Assembly: GCA_030765065.1 (NCBI GenBank)
Contig: CM060988.1
Span: forward strand, 178,353,065-178,417,064
DNA: 64,000 nucleotides
Source of the DNA: Deroplatys truncata
Taxonomy: Eukaryota; Arthropoda; Insecta; Mantodea; Mantidae
Reading direction: 5' to 3'
The notes beneath the pieces were generated by a model. That model saw only the letters and a program-made list of their open reading frames with translations, was not told the origin of the DNA and did no database searches. Shown piece by piece: positions 1-10,583 of the stretch. The position numbers and the translations under genes were made by a program. Every line of letters starts with the position of its first letter. Within the stretch, counting starts at the first letter, position 1.

Positions 1-430
1 CCGCAAGAAAGGCGCTCCCAACATTTAATATATTTGCTCCCTGAAGGTTTCGACTTCGAACAAACGATTTGCTGTCAGAAGACGTTCCGCCCAATACAGT
101 CGTTTGAACTTACACCGCCAGGGCGCACCACGCCTTCCCCGAGACGACGTGGAAGCCAGCTCAGACGGGAACCCTTGCCAAATGTTTACCTCCACCTCCA
201 ACACATTTATTTTCACCCTTTTTCTTCCATTCTTCTCTCCGCGCTCCAAATATATGTGTCTTCCACATCAGGCGCACTCCTCAATGCGCGACAGGACTCA
301 AGATAACGGAGCAGGAAAGATGCTCCATTTGGGTGACTGCATGTAGCCCACTTTAAGTCTGTCTGTCGCTGATAATGCATCACACAACATCTACATTAAC
401 GTGTGGGAGGCACAATCATGTATAAAAAAA
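1..430. other. no gene recognised
   Basis: This stretch is more GC-rich than most of the window. It holds short overlapping ORFs on both strands (up to about 90 codons) with no recognisable motif or splice context. I see no repeat shared with the rest of the window. Confidence 0.5.
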
Positions 431-1918
431 TCTGATGTGTTACACTCACTTCACTTTCTCTACTCTTGTACAAACTATTTTTACAAACGCTTATTCTCCA
501 TCTACTTCATGTTAATCGAGATAAACATTTGCAGAAACTATCTTATTGCTAATTTTCTTGTAGATGCAAGGGGAATTGGTAGGTTTTAAGCGATAGTCAA
601 ATATTTTAACGCTGGTTGCTATGTGGCGCATTCCATTCTCTTTGCATGTCCAGGACATAAAAAAAATGAATAACGAATTTGAGAAAAAGTATAAGTATTG
701 AAATATTTAAGGAAATAACAAGCAATATCTCGAAAACGGTTCACTCAACAAAAGAAATGTATATGACATAAGTTGTGTATTTTAACGCGATCTACATTTG
801 TTGTGTAGTAAAATTTTGTCTATCTCTTATGGTTTACCAGTTATGCAAAAGTCGTTCACAATGAAGAATACGTTTGGAGACATTCCCAGAAAATTCGAGA
901 TATACACTTCATTTCTCATGACATTTATCTTAAACATATGATATTTTCATCAAAATCGTTAGAGCCATTTTTGAGAAAATTAAAATTTTCGAAAAATCTT
1001 CCATGTAAAGGGTAGTCTGGAGTGGGGGGATTTTCTTGAAAACCTTCGTGTCGCATCTCTGGAAGATACTGAACCTAAATACCACGTTTGGTGCTTATCC
1101 GACTGTTAGTTTGTGAGTTATGCTGTTCACAGACACACAGACACACAGACAGACACACACACGGACATGTTTCCAAAAATGCTTTTTTTGGATTCAGGAG
1201 GTCTCAAAATATGTATTTCCGGTGAAATCTCGGTATCGAATTTTTGGGTGGAATGCAATACTTCCCCTACTTACCATACGTAGTAGAGAAAGTAATGAAT
1301 AACGAATTTGAGAAAAAGTATATGTATTGAAAAATTTAAGGGAATAACAAGTAATATCTCGAAAATGGTTCACTCAACAAAAAAAATGTATATGACATAA
1401 ATTGTGTATTTTAACGCGATCTACATTTTTTGTGTAGCATATTTTGTCTATCTCTTATGGTTTACCAGTTATGCAAAAGTCGTTCACAATGAAGAATACT
1501 TTTGGAGACATTCCCAGGAAATTCAAGATATACATTTTATTTGTCATGAAAATGTCTTAAACATATGATATTTTAATCAAAATCGTTAGAGCCATTTTTG
1601 AGAAAATTAAAATTTTCGAAAAATCTTCCATGTAAAGAGTAATCTGGGGTGGGGGGATTTTCTTGAAAACCTTCGTGTCGCATCTCTGGAAGATACTGAA
1701 CCTAAATACCAAGTTTGGTGTTTATCCGACTGTTCGTTTCTGAGTTATGCTGTTCACAGACAGACAGACACAGACACACACACGGACATGTTTCCAAAAA
1801 TGCTTTTTTGGATTCAGGGGGTCTCAAAACATGTATTTCCGGTGAAATCTCGGTATCAAATTTTTGGGTGGAATACAATACTTCCCCTACTTACTATACG
1901 TAGTAGAGAAAGTAAAAA
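431..1918 (+). mobile_element. HINE-like repeat, composite: one 5' part and two 3' parts
   Basis: The copy starts TCTGATG at 431 after an A-run, and its 5' part runs to the internal A-tract near 662. A 3' part follows (663-1294), including a CA/CAGA microsatellite at about 1133-1166 and the terminal hairpin. Immediately after GAGAAAGTAA a second 3' part begins at TGAATAACG (1295) and ends near 1916. The repeat-of-3'-part junction falls exactly at the internal A-tract. Simple nesting would also leave a second 5' part, which is absent. The short ORFs here are not genes. Confidence 0.8.
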
Positions 1919-3480
1919 TCTTATATCTTACATTCACCTAACTTCCTCTACCTTCTATGGTTTATTAGTCGGTATACAAACGGTATACCATACCTTTCTA
2001 CTTCATTTTAATCGAGATAAATCTTTTCATGCATATCTACATTACATATTTCGTTATAGATACAAAGAGAGCGGTGATAGTCAAATGTTTAAGAACTGGA
2101 CGCTATATGCGGCCTTAAAATTCCATACTGTTTCCATGACATCGCGAGAAACAACTGAATGTTGAAAGGACTTAAATAATGACCAGGAAATTAACTATCC
2201 GAACCATTAATAACGAGTATCTCAGAAATGGCTTATGCTACAAAAAAATCTTATTTGATATAAATTGTGTGCTTTAAAGAGATATGCATTTTTTGTATAC
2301 TATTTTTCGTCTATCGGTTAACGTTTACCAGTTATACAAGGATATAATTTTTTTCTGAATGAAGAGGACTTCATCGCCTATTCCCAGAAAATCTTACGTT
2401 CTACATCCTCTATCCTTTATTGGTGAGTGTACAAACTAGTCTTACTAAAGCTTACATTCCTACCTGCTTCAGTTTAATAGAGATATACCTTTCCATACAT
2501 ATCCGTATTAAACATTTCGTTATAGATACAAAGGGAACAGCAATACTCAAATATTTGAGAACTACACGCTATTTGCTGACCTTAAAATGCTATACAATTT
2601 CCATGCAACTGCGAGAAGCAACTGAAATTCGACAGGACTTTAACAGAATGACAAAGTTATTGAAAATTTCAAACCATTAATAAGGGATATCTCGGAAATG
2701 GTTTATGCCACCAAAAAAGTTACTTGAAATAGATTGTGTGTTATAAACACATTCATATTTTTTGTTTAGTTCGTTTTCGTCTATGGCTTAACGTTTACTA
2801 GTTATACAAGGTTATAGAAAATTCCTTCTGAATGAAGAGGACTTCATAGGTGCTTGCTAGAAAATTCAAGATTTTCTCTGCCCTCTATCGTTTATTAGTG
2901 GATATACAAACTGTCCTTACTAAACCTTACGTTTCCACCTACTTCATTTTAATCGAGATAAACCTATTAATATATATCTGCGTTAAACATTTCGTTTTTA
3001 AATACAAAAGGAACAAGATGCTCAAATGTTTAAGAACTGGACGCTATAAGCTGACCTTAAAATTCCATACTGTTTCCATGACAACGCGAGAAACAACTGA
3101 AAATAGAATGGACTTGAAGAGAATGTCTTAAGTATTGAACAACTGGAACCATTAATAGGAGATATCTCGTAAATGGCTGATAAAATAAAAAAGTTATTTG
3201 AAATAAATTGCTTGTTTCAAAGAGATCTATATTTTTTGTGTAGTACGTTTTCGTCTATGCTTACCAATATCGTTTACGAATTATACAAAATTCCTTCCTC
3301 ATGAAGAGGATTCAAAGACTACTCCAAGAAAATTAAAGACATGCATTTTGTTTGTTATATAAATAACTTTAATATATGATATTTTAATCAAAATCGTTGG
3401 AACCGTTTTTTTACAAAACCAACATTTTGAAAAAAGTTTCATATAAAAGATAGTTTGCGATTGGGAGATTCTCTTGAAAA
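1917..3480 (+). repeat. three tandem diverged copies of an older HINE-like subfamily
   Basis: Three units begin near 1917, 2388 and 2860. Each starts around an AAAATC or AAAATTC junction and runs through the same landmarks: a TTTATTAGT-type segment, an ATTTCGTTATAGATACAAA-type segment, GCGAGAAACAACTGAA, CATTAATA, and CCAGTTATACAA. Units 1 and 2 stop at an internal A-tract (CCAGAAAATC and TAGAAAATTC) where the next unit begins, giving a period of about 470 bp. Only unit 3 continues into the 3' region (to about 3480). Divergence is clearly greater than between the young copies. The ORFs within (for example 2420-2680) are not conserved. Confidence 0.7.
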
Positions 3481-3525
3481 TCAAGAGATTTCTACAAGAG
3501 ATATGAGTTAACAAAAAGAATCGGT

Positions 3526-3656
3526 TAGCGTGGAACAACGCATTATCAAATTTCTTACTGTAGAAGGGGTCCTACCACCGGAGATTCATCAGAGGCTCGA
3601 AAAACAGTTTGGAGAAATATCTCTCGAGAACTCGTGTGTTATAATAATGCAAAGCC

Positions 3657-3728
<72 letters not shown>

Positions 3729-4092
3729 TAGAGTGGAGAACACGCCGCATAATAGTCGACCGCGAACATCAATCATTCTATCCAATTGTGACTGTGCTAA
3801 CGCGCTTATACCTACGAGATAATAGGCGTACTATTCCAACATTTTGTTGCGAAAAGTAAAGAATAATCTCCGATCCAAGAGGAAAACAGGAGGAAATCGC
3901 GTTTCCTTCCATCAAAACAATACGAGGTCTCACACTGCGAGAAAGGGACTCCTCCACTCAACTTATAGTACAGATATTGTTCAGGAATGGGTGCGCACTC
4001 AACCAAAAACTTTTGGGAAAAGGAAATAAAACAGCTGCCATAACGCTGGAAGAATGTATAGAAGAAAATGGGGGACTAATTTGTAGGATAAC
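3526..4092 (+). pseudogene. mariner-type transposase relic
   Basis: The translation from 3530 (GTG) resembles the N-terminal helix-turn-helix of mariner transposases, with EQRIIKFLTVEGV followed by PPEIHQRLEKQFGE. That reading breaks at about 3640, where a long CA/GA microsatellite intervenes. After it, segments resembling the centre and catalytic region appear in shifting frames: IVTVLTRL, then LRSKRK, then VSFHQNNTRSHTA at about 3895-3935. In active mariners the last block carries HQDNA.PHTA, so here the second catalytic Asp is Asn (HQNNT). LEECIEENGG near 4046-4076 may be the C-terminal tail. There are several frameshifts and no TIRs found. It is dead; I infer the family from motif order only. 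Confidence 0.65.
3659..3731 (+). repeat. (CA)n(GA)n microsatellite
   Basis: About 26 CA dinucleotides are followed by a GA run. It lies inside the mariner relic and keeps an artificial reading frame open on both strands (Thr-His and Cys-Val runs), so ORFs spanning it should not be called genes. Confidence 0.95.
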
Positions 4093-4274
4093 ATGTAAAT
4101 CTGGTCAGTTTTCATCACTGTATTTTCTAAAAAAGAATCAGTCGCGTTCATATTTGAACCACCTTGTAAATCTAATTTTATAAAGTGGGATATATTCAGA
4201 ACATTTCAAGAATCATTTCCTTATGTAAGCGGAGTTAGATCGTACGATTTTAGGGACATTGTCACCTCAAGCTC

Positions 4275-4500
4275 ATGGAAAGTTTGACACAATTATTCAA
4301 ATCATGCTGGCACCCGCTTACGTCAGTGCTGTCTAAAACGCTGGTCAGCATTCTCCTCGGGTATTTAAACTTAAGAGTCTTTGACCGTGCTAAACACATG
4401 CTAACAGGAATCTGCAACACTCAGTCTTTTAATTTAATCTTCAGCTACCCGCAAGACCGCCAAAACATGGAAAGACCAACCTTCTTCGCAGCTCAGGTAA
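4275..4500 (+). other. possible core promoter and first coding exon
   Basis: This is a speculative host-gene signal. An arthropod-type initiator TCAGTC lies at 4421-4426. Forty-one bases downstream is an ATG in good context (CAAAACATGG, ATG at 4467) opening the short frame MERPTFFAAQ. That frame runs straight into a consensus 5' splice site, CAG|GTAAGT, at about 4494-4501. A TATTTAAA lies at 4361-4368, too far upstream to be a TATA box for this initiator. The frame is open from 4275, but no protein family is recognised. Downstream DNA is transposon-rich, as in a long insect intron, and no partner exon is seen in the window. A chance match to a splice donor is quite possible. Confidence 0.25.
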
Positions 4501-5364
4501 GTTTGTCCCCTGCTCTTATCATTGGTAGGCGTTTTTATAGTAATGTAGAGTAAAACTTTTGGAAACTAAATATTATTGACATGTTTATTATAGTGTATAA
4601 GAGAGTTAAACTAAATTAGAACCAGAGTTATGCGTCAATTGCCATACCTCACCACCGCTCCTTCTCTGCCAAGCTTTCTCTCCCGTAAAATTGGAGAAAT
4701 TATGAAATTTTTTATACCCTTGGAGATTAAAAAAGAAAACACAAATCACACGTCAGGCAAACGTTACGTAAATAACTAATATATGGGCTAGATGCTTCAT
4801 TATCAGCTGAAAAGGGGAGCTGAAAGCAGTTTATTGAGGAATTAAGGCAATTGTGCATATTTAAATATCAAATTAAAGTGGCAAAACTTTCTGCACGTTA
4901 GTGTACAGGGGCCCGTGAATGAGGAACACAAAGCTTGCCAACTAGTTTTAATAACACAAAGGGGGCCATGTATTGCAGATGCCTTCGAGTCCCGGCATTT
5001 AGAAGGCAATTACTTAGCGTAGCCTACATTAACTACATTGAAGCTTTACAACTCAGAGGCCCGTGGAGTGGGAAGATGTGTTCGTAATTGTGAAGTATTT
5101 TCAAGGGCTTCCATTCTTGCCAATTCAGCAAGCGCTAGGCTCCCATAGAGAACAACTAACGTTTATAACTGCCCTAGAATACTTTAAGAGAATTCGCAGG
5201 CACGCTCACGTTAACCTAGCTGGTTAATTAGGAGCCTTTCCATGTTTCACATGTTCTGTCATGTTTGGTACACTTAGGCTTCTAAAACAAAGTAGTTTAT
5301 AGTCTAATGAGAGAAACTGTATGAACCAGAGAAGTAATACATTAAATAGTACAAATATAATGTA
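4501..5364. other. no gene recognised
   Basis: This is AT-rich, apparently single-copy DNA with no ORF, motif or similarity to the repeat families elsewhere in the window. Confidence 0.5.
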
Positions 5365-7066
5365 TTACTTTCCTAACTACGTATAGTAAGTAGCGGAAGT
5401 ATTGCATTCCACACAAACATTCCATATCGAGATTTCACCGGAAATACATGTTTTGAAGACCCCTGAATCCAAACAAAGCTTCTTGGAAACACGTTCTTGT
5501 ATGTGTGTGTCTATGAACACCATAATTAAAAAAGGAAAAGCTGAGTAAATATCAAACTTGGTATTTAGGTTCACCATCTTCCAGAGATGCGACACAATGA
5601 TTTTCAACCAAACCCTCCCACCCCACATTACCCTCTACATGGACACTTTTTCTCAATTTTCAATTGTTTTTAAAAATGGTTCTACTGATTTTGATTAAAA
5701 TATCACATATGAGAGGTATTTATATAACATATATAACGTATATCTTGAATTTTCGCGGAAGAGCCTATGAAGTCCACTTGTTCGGAAAGAATTCTGTATA
5801 ATCTTGTATAACTGGTAAACGTTAAGCGATTGACGAAAAGTACTACACAAAAAATCTGATACGTTACACTCACATGACTTTCTCTACTCTTGTAAAACTA
5901 TTTTTACAAACACTTATTCTCCATATGCTTCATGTTAATCGAGCTGTTAATCTTATTGCTAATTTCCTTGTAGATGCAAGGGGAATATGGTAGACTTTAA
6001 GCGATAGTCAAATCTTTTAAGAGCTGGTTGCTATGTGGCGCATTCCATTCTCTTTGTATGTCCAGGACATAAAAAAAATTAATAACAAATTTGAGAAAAA
6101 GTATAAGTATTGAAAATTTAAAGGAATAACAAGCAATATCCCGAAAATGGTTCACTGAACCAAAAAAAATTTATATGTCATAAATTGTGTATTTTAACGC
6201 GATCCACATTTTGTGTGTAGTAATATTTTGTCTATCTCTTATGGTTTACCGGTTATGCAAAAGTCGTTCACAATGAAGAATACTTTTGGAGACATTCCCA
6301 GAAAATTCGAGATATACATTTTGTTTGTCATGAAAGTATCTTAAATATATGATATTTTATTCAAAATCGTTAGCCATTTTTGAGAAAATTAAAATTTTTG
6401 AAAAATGTTCCATGTAAAGGGTAACCTGGGGTGGGGGGATTTTCTTGAAAACCTTCGTGTCGCATCTCTGGAAGATAATGAACCCAAATACCAAGTTTGG
6501 TGTTTATCCGACTGTTCGTTTTTGAGTTATGCTGTTCACAGACACAACACAAAGACACAAACACGGACATGTTTCTAAAAATGCTTTTGTTTTGGATTCA
6601 GGGCAACTCAAAACGTGTATTTCCGGTGAAATCTCGGTATCAAATTTTTGGGTGGAATGCAATACTTCCCCTACTTACTATACGTAGTAGAGAAAGTAAA
6701 AATGTAGACCTTTTTAATACACACAATTTATTTCAAATAACTTTTTTGTGATATCAGCCATTTCCGAGACATCTAATATTAATAGTTCGAATTGCTCATT
6801 TCTTGGTCATTCTCTTTCAACATTAGTTATCTCTCGCGATGTCATGGAAACAGTATGGCATTTTTAGACCAATATATAGGCTCCTGTACTTAAACATTTT
6901 ACTATCGCTGTTCCATTTGTATCCTAACAAAATTGTAATGTAGCTATTTCTGCAAAGGTTTAACAGGATTAAAACAAAGTAAATAGGAAAATAAGCTTTA
7001 TTAATTTGTATACCCACTAATAAGCGATAGAGGGTGAAGATAATCATGTGAATGTATCACATAAGG
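5365..7066 (-). mobile_element. older HINE-like copy, split by a younger one
   Basis: The 3' terminus is at about 5365 (ACTTTCCTAACTACG) and the copy reads on the minus strand to 5850. It resumes at about 6703 with TGTAGACC and ends near 7066 with ATCATGTGAATGTATCAC. The join restores the family sequence CTACACAAAAAATGTAGA, so the intervening DNA is an insertion into its A-tract. The 6780-7060 part belongs to the older subfamily, recognised by CTCGCGATGTCATGGAAACA. Confidence 0.8.
5855..6700 (+). mobile_element. HINE-like repeat, full-length young copy
   Basis: The copy starts TCTGATACG, carries both hairpins, and ends CTACTTACTATACGTAGTAG plus AGAAAGTAA. The microsatellite is short (about 6540-6565). 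It is inserted into the A-tract of an older minus-strand copy. Confidence 0.85.
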
Positions 7067-7084
7067 GTTTTTTTTTTATTTAGT

Positions 7085-7270
7085 TCATGTTAATCTAGCT
7101 GAAACCGAGCGCGATAGCGCCGCGGTGATGTTGCGACTACCATTCGGGCAGTACCGGGTTGGATTTTCGGCGACCGACCACATATGGGCTATTCGTGCTT
7201 TCCCCAGGTCGACAGGCGAATGCTGATTCCTCGTCTACCACGACTTTCCTATCCCTGATTTCCTCTACCC
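7085..7270 (+). repeat. SINE-like, tRNA-related fragment
   Basis: A-box-like GATAGCGCCGCGGTGA and B-box-like GGGTTGGATTTTC are followed by a body containing AGGCGAATGCTGATTCC and CGTCTACCACG. The same body motif occurs on the minus strand at 32060-32250, so this is a dispersed repeat rather than a tRNA gene. Confidence 0.5.
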
Positions 7271-7439
7271 ATCATCTTCATTGACATCTGTTGAGGGTTG
7301 TAGTACCAGATGCCGCTATTCGGCGGTTTGCGGCTGGAAGGTGAATGTTTGTTTTATAGAGGTTTGTTACCTGGCCTCTTCCCGCCTCAGAAGTGGGCAA
7401 AACAAGGGTAGAGTGCCGGGGGTTAGTGGCTTGTGGATG

Positions 7440-7575
7440 GGGTCCAGCTGGTGACTGATGCATTCTGTCTGGAAACGTTAGGGCACCGTCCATACTTGCA
7501 CCCGTAGTCATCCGGATCTGGTCGCCCTTCAAAAAGGGCCTACTTGCGGTGGTATGTCCCGGTTGCAAGGTCCTT
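7440..7575 (+). repeat. repeat shared with 29890-30230 (opposite strand)
   Basis: TCTGGAAACGTTAGGG and ATCTGGTCGCCCTTC also occur, in the same order, on the minus strand near 30015 and 29980. It may be part of a LINE 5' region; no coding motif supports that. Confidence 0.4.
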
Positions 7576-7973
7576 TCGGTAATATATAGCTTTGCCTTTA
7601 CCTTTAATCTACATAAACGAAATAGTCATCGTTTCTGACGTTCCCCACATGGCCTATGATTTTCGAGGGTTACGTCATCCCACAAAGCAAAAGTTGGACT
7701 CATTTCTGATGTGGAGGTACTCACCAGGCAATATCCATTGCTTCCGATGGTTACGGTGTTGAGGATGGCATGGAATGAGAGGACCTACAGCTTTTACCAT
7801 GGACTCTCAGCACGAGAGCCGGAAACTAAACCACTGCGTTACCCCGCGGCCTTTACCGAAGTAGTTAAATTATATATTTCGCTACAAGTACAAGCGGAAT
7901 AGAGGAAACCCAAGCGATAGTCAAATGTTCAAAAGTGGGTGGCTATATACTAGTGCTGACACACTCTTGCCTG

Positions 7974-8175
7974 CCTCTGTAGTGTAGGGGTAGCGTGTCT
8001 GAGGTCCCGAGTTCGAATTTCGGTTAGAGTGAGTTACACGAATAAGGTTTTCCCGGGATTTTCCCTTATCCTCAAAGATGAATTTCGGGTAACTTTAAGT
8101 TGTATGGATCTCGGGTCCACTTGAGCATCACTTCCTTAATTCATCATCCGATGTGACCTAACGGTTAAGGACGCT
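7974..8175 (+). repeat. tRNA-derived SINE-like element
   Basis: The pol III A-box-like TAGTGTAGGGGTAGCG lies at 7980-7995 and the B-box-like GAGTTCGAATTTC at 8010-8022. A body follows containing GGTTTTCCCGGGATTTTCCC and CTTCCTTAATTCATCATCCG. The tRNA fold is not closed, so this is a SINE rather than a tRNA gene. Confidence 0.65.
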
Positions 8176-8184
8176 ATCAAAGGA

Positions 8185-8370
8185 TATCTCAGTAACGGTT
8201 GGTGCCAGAGAGAAGTTATTTGAAATAAATTGTGTGTTTTAAAGAGTTCTAGGACTAAGTTTTTGTCTTTCTCTTACGGTTTATAAGCTGTACAAAATTT
8301 CATGTAGTTCCAGTGAAATTTCGACATCGATTTTTGGGTGAAATGCAATTCTTCCTATATGAGAGCGGCA
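8185..8370 (+). repeat. old HINE-like fragment
   Basis: Family landmarks appear in order: GATATCTCAGTAACGG, ATAAATTGTGTGTTTTAA, TCTTACGGTTTA, CGATTTTTGGGTGAAATGCAAT. It is strongly diverged, and the microsatellite region is deleted. Confidence 0.6.
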
Positions 8371-8379
8371 CTGAAAATG

Positions 8380-8545
8380 ATTAAAAATCAAACCGGAATT
8401 TCTTTTAAAAAATTATTAAATATTAAATATCCAATCCGGTATTTATCTTGACGACTGAGGAAAACCACGAAAAAACCTCAGATAGTTCGTGGGCTCACGG
8501 GATTTGAACTCGAGACCTCCCGCATGCGGGCCACAGACTAATGTC
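8380..8545 (-). repeat. tRNA-derived SINE-like element
   Basis: On the minus strand the B-box-like GAGTTCAAATCCC is followed by TGAGGTTTTTTCGTGG and TTTTCCTCAGTCG. The latter motif recurs at 25600-25650, confirming a dispersed family. Confidence 0.65.
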
Positions 8546-8589
8546 TTAAATTTTGTTTTCATGTTATTTAATTGTTTATTTATTTCTGT

Positions 8590-8712
8590 TTGTCCTACAG
8601 GTTTTATTTATTGTATTGCACCTTTCTTTGCTAATTGATCCACATGTTCATTGCCCAAAAGCCCTTGAATGTATGTCCTGGTGTAGTAACCAAGGTGCCG
8701 GGATAGTATATA
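8590..8712 (-). pseudogene. LINE RNase H-like fragment
   Basis: A minus-strand reading gives GLLGNEHVDQLAKKGA, which matches the C-terminal signature of the RNase H domain of jockey/I/R1-type non-LTR retrotransposons (G..GNE.AD.LAKKG). The normal Ala-Asp is Val-Asp here. Only some 35 codons remain. It abuts the next HINE-like repeat, so the rest is lost or diverged. Confidence 0.55.
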
Positions 8713-8716
8713 CAGA

Positions 8717-9557
8717 TTTTCACTTTCTCTACTACGTATAGTAAGTATGGAAAGTATTGTATTCCACCCAAAAATTCGATACCGAGATTTCACCGGAAAT
8801 ATATGTTTTAAGACACCCTGAATCCAAAAAAAGCTTTTTGGAAAAATGTCCGTGTGTGTGTCTGTGTGTCTGTGAACAGCATAACTCAGAAATCAAAAGT
8901 TGGATAAACACCAAACTTGGTATTTAGGTTCAGTATCTTCCAGAGATGCGACACAAAGGTTTTCAAGAAAATCCCCCCAACCCAGATTATTCTTTACATG
9001 AAACATTTTTCGAACCTTTTAAATTTCTCAAAAATGGCTCTAAAGATTTTGATTAACGTATTATATGTTTAAGATATTTTCATGACAAATTAAGTCTATA
9101 TCTCGAATTTTCTGGGACTGTCTCCAAAAGTATTCTTCATTGCCAACGAGTTTTGCATAACTGGTAAACCATAAGAGATAGACAGAATTTTACTACACAA
9201 AAGATGTAGATCGCGTTAAAATACACAATTTATGTCATATACATTTTTTGTTGAGTGAACCATATTCGAGATATTTCTTGTTATTCCCTTAAATTTTCCA
9301 ATACTTATACTTTTTCTTAAATGGAAATTCGTTATTCATGTTTTTTGGTCCTGGTAATGCGAAGAGATTGAAATACCCCACATAGCAACCAGCTATTAAA
9401 ATATTTGACTAACGCTTATAACCTACCATATTCCCCTTGCAGCTCCAAGAAAATTAGCAATAAGATTAACATCTCGATTAACATAAATCATATGGAGAAT
9501 AAGCGTTTGTAAAAATAGTTTGTACAAAACTAGAGAAACTCATGTGAGTGTAACAGT
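8717..9557 (-). mobile_element. HINE-like repeat, near full-length
   Basis: The 3' terminus is at 8717 (ACTTTCTCTACTACG), with a TG-rich microsatellite at 8850-8875, the T-tract at about 9338-9346, and a 5' end around CATGTGAGTGTAAC at 9541-9554. The last bases of the 5' end (ACATCAGA) are replaced by the next partial copy. Confidence 0.8.
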
Positions 9558-9560
9558 GAG

Positions 9561-9852
9561 TGTATTGCTTGTTATTCCCTTAAATTTTCCAATACTTATA
9601 CTTATTCTCAAATTCGATATTCATTTTTTTTTCTGTCCTGGTAATGCAAAGAAAATGGAATACTCCACATTGCAACCAGCTCTTAAAACATTTGACTATC
9701 GCTTAAAGCCTACCAATTCCCCTTGCATATACAAGAAAATTAACAATAAGATTAACATCTCGATTAGCATGAAGCATATGGACAATAAGCGTTCGTAAAA
9801 ATTGTTTGTACAAGAGTAGAGAAAATCATGTGAGTGTAACACACCAGATTTT
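9561..9852 (-). mobile_element. HINE-like repeat, partial copy
   Basis: It begins abruptly inside the family at GTATTGCTTGTTATTCCC and continues to a complete 5' end (GTAACACACCAGATTTT). The 3' two thirds are missing, so this is a chimeric junction with the preceding copy rather than two independent complete insertions. Confidence 0.75.
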
Positions 9853-10582
9853 TATTTATATTTTGCCAGTCTCTATTCACGAACAATGGTCACGAAAATC
9901 TATGCACAAAGTCAAATAAGTAAAAACGTCTATGGTTTACGCGTCTGTGTTTGTTGTATGCAGCAGAATCAACGAATTTATACAAAAAGCGTATTATGTG
10001 CTAATAAATATGCTCCAAATAAAGTAGCACAGCCAAATAAACAGAAACTATAGCTCTAGCAAATAACACTGGCGTAGGAATTCAAATAAACTCATACAAA
10101 GCTCGGGTAAATAGATAACACGAGAATTTCTACGAGTGAAGCCCGTCGCGGAAGCGAAAATTGCGCCATATCATGATAAAGGTGTATACAGAGGGCCATG
10201 TTTCAGCACAAAATAATGGGGGAGCTGTCGCTGTATGCGGCATAAAGCTGGAGGTGGGGTGCTCTAGTTTGATGGGCAAATCCCCTTCTAATGCGCTTGT
10301 TTACAGAACCCCCACGTAAAACTTGGTATATGTTTAGCATTGTTTGCTTTCATCGAAGGGAAGGTCATGTGGGCGAGCCTGGCTAAATGAAAACGAGATA
10401 GATGCATTCAAATAAAACAGGCGTTTTTGTGAACGCACTCCGGGATATACACCTACCTGCTCCAATTACACGTAGCAAATGGTCCTAAAATCTGAGCAAC
10501 AGGATTATTTTAAACAGTTTTTTTTATATAATTACATTTTAGTAAATGTTCCCAATTTAATAATTTCAAACCATAAAATATT
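9853..10582. other. no gene recognised
   Basis: The DNA appears single-copy. GC is slightly raised at 10140-10330. No ORF or repeat family is recognised. Confidence 0.5.
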
Positions 10583-10583
10583 A

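Noticed and set aside
1788-2165. 125-codon plus-strand ORF
   Set aside because: It spans the junction between a young and an old HINE-like copy; no motif or conservation.
7640-7880. another tRNA-like SINE on the minus strand (GGGGTAACGCAGTGGTTTAG)
   Set aside because: An A-box-like stretch is present, but I could not find a matching B-box at the right distance.
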